Shown here piece by piece: positions 58,451 to 64,000 of a stretch of 64,000 bases of DNA. Position numbers and translations under genes: made by a program. Origin of the DNA: Lagopus muta (Eukaryota > Chordata > Aves > Galliformes > Phasianidae); the NCBI RefSeq assembly GCF_023343835.1, contig NC_064437.1:50542972-50606971 (forward strand), written 5' to 3'. Within the stretch, counting starts at the first letter, position 1, and the number at the start of each line of letters is the position of its first letter. The notes beneath the pieces are model-generated. The model had not been told where the DNA came from and did not search any database. It saw only the letters and a list, made by a program, of their open reading frames with translations.

Positions 58451-61400
58451 ATACAGGACAAATTCCAGGTAAGAATTTTAAATCTTGATTTTTCTCCCCA
58501 TTCCCCAAATATCAGCTACTGCCTGATTGTTTCAGAATTCATTTTCAGCTGCATATTGGCTTTACAAACAATAGGTAAAATATATTGGAGAACTTAAGGA
58601 TGATTATTGCTTTATTCAGAACTCTGTTCCATAGGGCAGCATGGTGGGCTGATGAAGCTGGCAGCCAATATATTTTGTGATATTTAGTAAGTGATATGAT
58701 AAGTTTTGCAAAGCTTTTGGTCAAGCCACCAACCTCCTTACAATAATTATAAAAAGTTTCTTTTTCTGTGGGGCATTTTGTCCTTTATCTTATGGTTCCT
58801 ACATCCTTCTATAATAATTTATTTTAATATGTGCTTTAACGTTGATTAGACTGTTGGACCAAGTTCTATGTGGTTGAATGTAAATTCACAGTTTTGCAAT
58901 GGGTATCTATCTACTAATGGATTAGAAAACATATATTCCTGTATTGGGAATACAAAACTGTCTACATAATACTGCTGGCAATATGTGCGTTTCTGGCTGC
59001 TCAGGTTGCCATTCCCATAGCTTTTCAGGACTTGTTAAGTGATTGCAAATGTGCACGTGACTTAAATTCCAAAGAATTCTAAGGGTGCCATCAGCCTTTG
59101 TCAGTTCAGGAAGGCAAAAGGAAAGAGTCAACATCTTAAACCATTTATTTTTTACAACATATACAAATACAAGTTTATTCTTCAAGTCAGCAAGGAGGAA
59201 ATAGCCTAGGTGGAAAGTTGCTTTTAGAATTGTTCATTTTACATAGTTTCCAAACAATCTAATGACTGGCACGTGGTGACTCCGCACTGTCAGAATGCCA
59301 TGACATGCGTTAGGAGGCAGAGGAAGGTGAGTGTGCAGCTAACAAGTAAGTCTTTCTGAAATACTCTATGCAAGTATTGGAGCAAAATCTATTCATTGTT
59401 ATTTGTTTTCGTGTTTAATTTGCTAACCCTGTCAAATGCCTATCACTATTGCAGTTACAAAATATTTATTACATAGTGAAAAAACTCCACCATTGTTACA
59501 TTTAGTGGGATACCCCAAAAGTAAACTGAGTTTTGTAGCGGTCTACTAGGAGCCAGCAATTAACAAACAAACATTAGTGAAGCTTAGCAGCATTCAGAGA
59601 GCAAGAGCAGAAGGCAGAGAGTTCTGTTTCAGAAGCTGCAGACTCAGCCTTTCACTGAACTGGAAAGCTACCAGCAAGTTATTTTTTTAGAGACAAATAT
59701 TTCCTGAATATTTCAGGAACACATTCCTATAGATTACTAGTTGAAGTCTTTAATTAATTCCTAGAAGCATATGATTTCTGGAAGCAGACCACTTTGAAAA
59801 GATGGCTATTGAGTTCCTTCATCTAGTAAAACTCTTTAGTATCAATAAAAATAGGTGATTAGGATTTAAAAATTGTAACTATACTATATAAAAATTGTAC
59901 AGTATTTTGCTGCTTCGTTTAAGTTGGATGAGTGAGATATAAACAGGAAACCCTTCAGCCCATAGGAATTCCCCCCCAGTGTGCCCCAGCTCCTGAAAAC
60001 TGAGCAGTAGTGGAACAAGCCCGGAATCCCTGGCAGCCCAAGTGTTGTCCCATATACTCACAGCACTGCAAACAGCAAATGCTTTGTGAGGAAAATCATA
60101 AAGAAAGATTCACAAAAAGATATTGGTATAAAAGTACAGTGGTTTTAAAAAAAAAAAATTGAATAAAATACTCCCATATGGCCAAGAGGCAACTGAGCAC
60201 AAGGGTTTTACCTGTAAACTCATCAGAACGGGGCCTGCTACCACTCAGTGCTTTTTTCTGGAAGGTGTTGCTTATTTACATTCCTTTCTTTCAGACTTTA
60301 TCCTGGAAGCTGTTTCCTGTAAATAGTTTGTAATGTGAAAATGAATGTATTTTCCTAATTGAAGTCCGTACCCAGCCAAAAGCACAGAAAGGGACAAAGG
60401 TGTTTTATCAGAGGAATGTGTGGGCAAGTATTCCTGCAGAAAGAAAATCATCTGTGGATAAGTAAAATAAATTTTCCTGGTAGAATTGAAACTTTTTTTT
60501 TTCACATGAAATGCATTTATCTGAGATTTCTTAAAACTTAACAAAACCCCAAACCTCTTTAATGCTTTAAGGGGTGGCAGATTTTCATTAGTGGGATATT
60601 TGGAATGAACACAAGTGGAAGGGAAATGTCTTGCTTTCCATCTGCACCAAAAGGGAACTGCATTTTACTTGCAAAAAAAACCCCTCACTCTGACACTTGG
60701 CACCAGCCAGAACCTTTCTGTAACTTGAGGTTGTGATATTTGTGCATTAATGAAAGTACTGGAACATTATAATTAGCCTGACAAAATTCTAGATAAATAT
60801 TTCCCTGTTCTGTTTTACTGTGACAAACAGCAGAGAAAGCAGTTTTAGACCTTGGAAGGATGAGGAAGCCGATGAGGAAGCCTTGGAACCGATGAGGAAG
60901 ATACTTAAATTAATCAACTTTTCCAACAACTGGAGAGTTATTGTATTAGCAGAAAAAGTACTTAACTGCTATTCCTAAGTTCCACTAGACTTTGTGCCAG
61001 TGGTGGAGCTGCATTACACCTTGTGACACTGCTGCTGTTGCCCCTGAATTTCACAAGATTTCTTTTTTAGTTTAAATCTATGTGAAAGAAAACTATTACT
61101 GGCTGATGAAATGCATGTAAGGGTTTTGTATGTTGGAGCAAGCCTGGTGCTAAGAGTGATATTAAGAATTCTATTTTCAGTACTGCTGAATATTTTTTTT
61201 AAAGAAGTCAAATAGTTAAGGATAAACTCTATAGGATAATAATTCTTATTTCTAAAAATACCCAAAGCACTGCAAGAAAAAATTAGTGATATGAAACTGC
61301 CACTGTGCTAAAATAGCAGAAAAAGGCTAGCATTTAAGAACCTGCTGCATTAGTCGAATTGTGCGGTGGCTTGATGCATTTCCCAATAATTCTGAAGTAT

Positions 61401-64000
61401 TCCATATCAAATTAATTATGCTAAGAAAACAGTTTTTCTGTCTTAGTACTAAAGATAAGCACTGGGAGCGAGGGATATGTGACCAGGTCCGTGGTTATTT
61501 TTCCTGATAGTTGGAAATGACCTCCAGGGGGCACGTTTTGCCTTGTTAGCATCTGTCAGACAGGAATTCTCAGTAGTGCACTGTAAAAGAAACTGGTGGG
61601 AAAATGTAGCTTCTACCTGCTTATTTATATATCAGAGCATGAGTTGGCTTTCTTTTGGTTTATTCTGTAATTACTGGGAGAGGAAGGACGTCTACCATCT
61701 GCAGATAGGGAACCTTCCTTTCCTTTCGTCCTTACGCTACCAAAAGTACACATCCTTGTTGTAGCTGCAGTGCTATTCTATTCTTTGCCTGATGCAGACT
61801 CTCTTAGGAGCAGCAGCAGTTTGTCTTTAAGTGCTAAAGTCAGCATGCAGGCTGTGACCACAAGAATCAATCCCTATAGCATGGATTCTCACTGGAGTCA
61901 GACAGCTAACAATGTGTGGTTCAGGGAGTGCTCCAGGGAGCGCAAATGTGTGCAGGGCCAAATACTTAATCACCAAAGGTATACTTTGTATGGGAAATGG
62001 AAGGGATGGGTGGTTTCAGCAATTGTTTTATTTGTTCCCTCGTAAGTTGGTATATATAGATTAATTAACTAACTAAAAAAATTAATAACCTCCATGGAGT
62101 AAAAAAAGAGGCAACCATAATATCTTAAATATCAAAAGATGAATTCAGCAAACATCAGACTTTGACAGTGTTTCTATGTAAACGAAGTGTCAAGCGTGGT
62201 AGTGTAAGAGTGTTTATGCTCTCTGGGTTTAAATAGTAAGTAAAAAAAAAACAACTGTAGGCATTTTCATACAATGCTGAAGTGTTAATTATGTTTTTCA
62301 GTACTCTGAGTTTGGTCAGTTTTGGGTATCAGACTTCTTGTGCTGAAAAGAAACAAGCAGGAAAGTTCAAACATTTTTTTCCTCTAAATCCAGAGGGAGG
62401 TGAAAATTCTATAGTTTCTAAAAAGTAATATATGATAAATATATTACACAATGACACATACTTTGGGACATGATAATAAATATTCTCTCTTTAAACGCAA
62501 GCCTGGAAAACTAGACTTTATAAGATGATAATGTTGTTCTTTGTCAAAGTATCACTACCAGTTAGGTGTATTTAACTACTGTACAATATTTTGTTAAAGC
62601 AGATAAACCATAAATAACTTGAGCAATTTGTGTATATTCACCAAAGTTAAACTGATAAGCCAAGGATGTTACAGTATATTTAAATCTCTTTACAGTCACT
62701 AAACACAGTGTTCAACAGGAATCTTTATGTAAAAGTGCATTATTTTAATATAATACACATAAAAGAACACTCTGGTTCTCTGCCTTTGGTTTCCCTTAAG
62801 GCAATTAGCTAAAATCTTTTGTTTAAAAAGGAGACAGGGTGGTAACATGTTTGTTTACAACATACAGTCCAAGAAAAATTCTTCATCTGCCTGTCAAGAC
62901 TTTGCACAAGTGAAGATAGCGGGGAGCTGACAGGCAGCTCTCCAATCTGCCATCCCATGTAGCGTTCCCAGATTCTGAATGTTAATCCAGCAGCACTGCC
63001 TGGTTAAGCATTGAAAGCACAGACCAAACAATTGCCGACCAGTTCAGACCTCAGCAGATTCCTTCAAGGGCACTGGAGAAGGGTTCAGTGTTGTAAATTC
63101 CAGTTTGCAGAATAAATGAAAGAACAAATGCTGGAGAGGAGGGAATGTGACTGGGATTTTTCCACAATCTACTTTGTTGCGCTTGAATTCTGTTGGTGAT
63201 TTAGTGTTGCCTTTGTCGCCTAGAAAGAAGACATCCCATGTGTTTGTTCAGATCTCAAATATTTTGCAAATGATGATATTGTTTGAATTCTGCTTGTTAG
63301 TACAGTGCTTTAGCAATGATGTGATATTACGTGTCAAATAATGCTTTAATAGTGTAGTAAGCGAAAAGGAATTGCAATCTCCTTAAATTCACTGTATGTG
63401 AAATGGGATTACCAACGCTGAAAAGATTTATTCTTCGTTTACAGTGAGCTTTCTCAGATGACAGCTCAGTGCTGTAGTAGCACTATGCAAATGTCTGCGT
63501 AGTGTAAATGAGTGGGCAGTTAGATGGACTGTCCTTTATATAAACGGTACGCTGGTGCGTTTCAGTTGTTACTGTAAATCAAGCAAGGAGAAATTGAAGA
63601 GCTACAGAAAAGACAGTAAAAATGTTTAAACATTTCTGGCAAAAATTTCGCAGAGAGTGACAGTGCCTCTATAAAGTTGTTTTTGCTAAAAAGGAGATCA
63701 TCAATCCCAATGATTTTATTACGTGCATGCATTGTAACGTCTAGTAACGAAAGCTCTACTGGGTGCCTTGTTTACTCAGGCCCACAGCAGAAGGCTATAA
63801 CAGGACAGTGACAGTGGAGCAATTACTCAACTAGCATGCATACTATAAAATCTACCAGTATGCAGCATTCTGCTTTTGTTTCATAAATGGGTAAAAGAAG
63901 GTGAGTGAAACTCTACAGCATTCTGATTCATTGCAGTAACGCCCTAATAAATAACTGGAGATCTCACTGATCTTTCTGCAGCTATGCACAACTATGTTTA
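58451..64000. other. Noncoding region after NOC3L; possible minus-strand 3'UTR
   Basis: 5.5 kb of AT-rich sequence with no coding exon or CR1 copy that I can recognise. In vertebrates PLCE1 lies tail-to-tail with NOC3L, and its long 3'UTR could run leftward through here; reverse-strand AATAAA hexamers at 59146-59151 and 59174-59179 would be candidate ends. This is inference from synteny, with no coding support in the window. Confidence 0.35.
60850..60900. repeat. Nested short tandem repeat
   Basis: GATGAGGAAGCC occurs at 60859-60870 and 60871-60882 and, without its last two bases, at 60891-60900; the larger unit CCTTGGAA..GATGAGGAAG occurs at 60850 and 60881. It could read as an acidic protein repeat but no long frame surrounds it. 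Confidence 0.85.

Overview
The window is vertebrate nuclear DNA, most likely from a galliform bird such as chicken. The support is two multi-exon genes with GT-AG introns, CpG-island first exons, and several truncated copies of CR1, the dominant LINE of bird genomes, with ATTCTGTGA-type 3' ends. Species-level assignment is an inference; I could run no search.

Layout: 1-5.8 kb is noncoding, with one good plus-strand poly(A) signal at about 1.79 kb that may end an upstream transcript. At 5.8-7.1 kb is a CpG island holding the TBC1D12 promoter and first coding exon. TBC1D12 (Rab GTPase-activating protein of recycling endosomes, partner of RAB11) runs on the plus strand from 6329 to its stop at 39367, in 14 coding exons (692 codons with every exon included), then a 1.6 kb 3'UTR with a poly(A) signal at 40988. 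About 250 bp later a second CpG island contains the start of NOC3L (nucleolar 60S ribosome-assembly factor), also on the plus strand. NOC3L has 21 coding exons from 41247 to 57807 and 799 codons. I joined all exons by hand; both frames close without a stop or frameshift. From 58.4 to 64 kb I find no coding exon; it may hold the 3'UTR of a minus-strand neighbour (PLCE1 by known synteny), which is unproven.

Repeats: CR1 pieces lie in TBC1D12 intron 3 and in NOC3L introns 1 (two copies), 2 (the youngest looking, with a 199-codon reverse-transcriptase fragment and candidate 11-bp flanking repeats), 7 and 20. I see no tRNA, rRNA, CRISPR array, DNA transposon or viral gene.

The two genes have no evident shared pathway: one acts in membrane traffic, the other in the nucleolus. 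The points most worth checking are the same-strand, nearly touching arrangement of the two genes, which differs from the divergent order I recall for human; a 57-nt in-frame exon in TBC1D12 that may be a cassette exon; and the flanked CR1 copy. No new biological system is evident.
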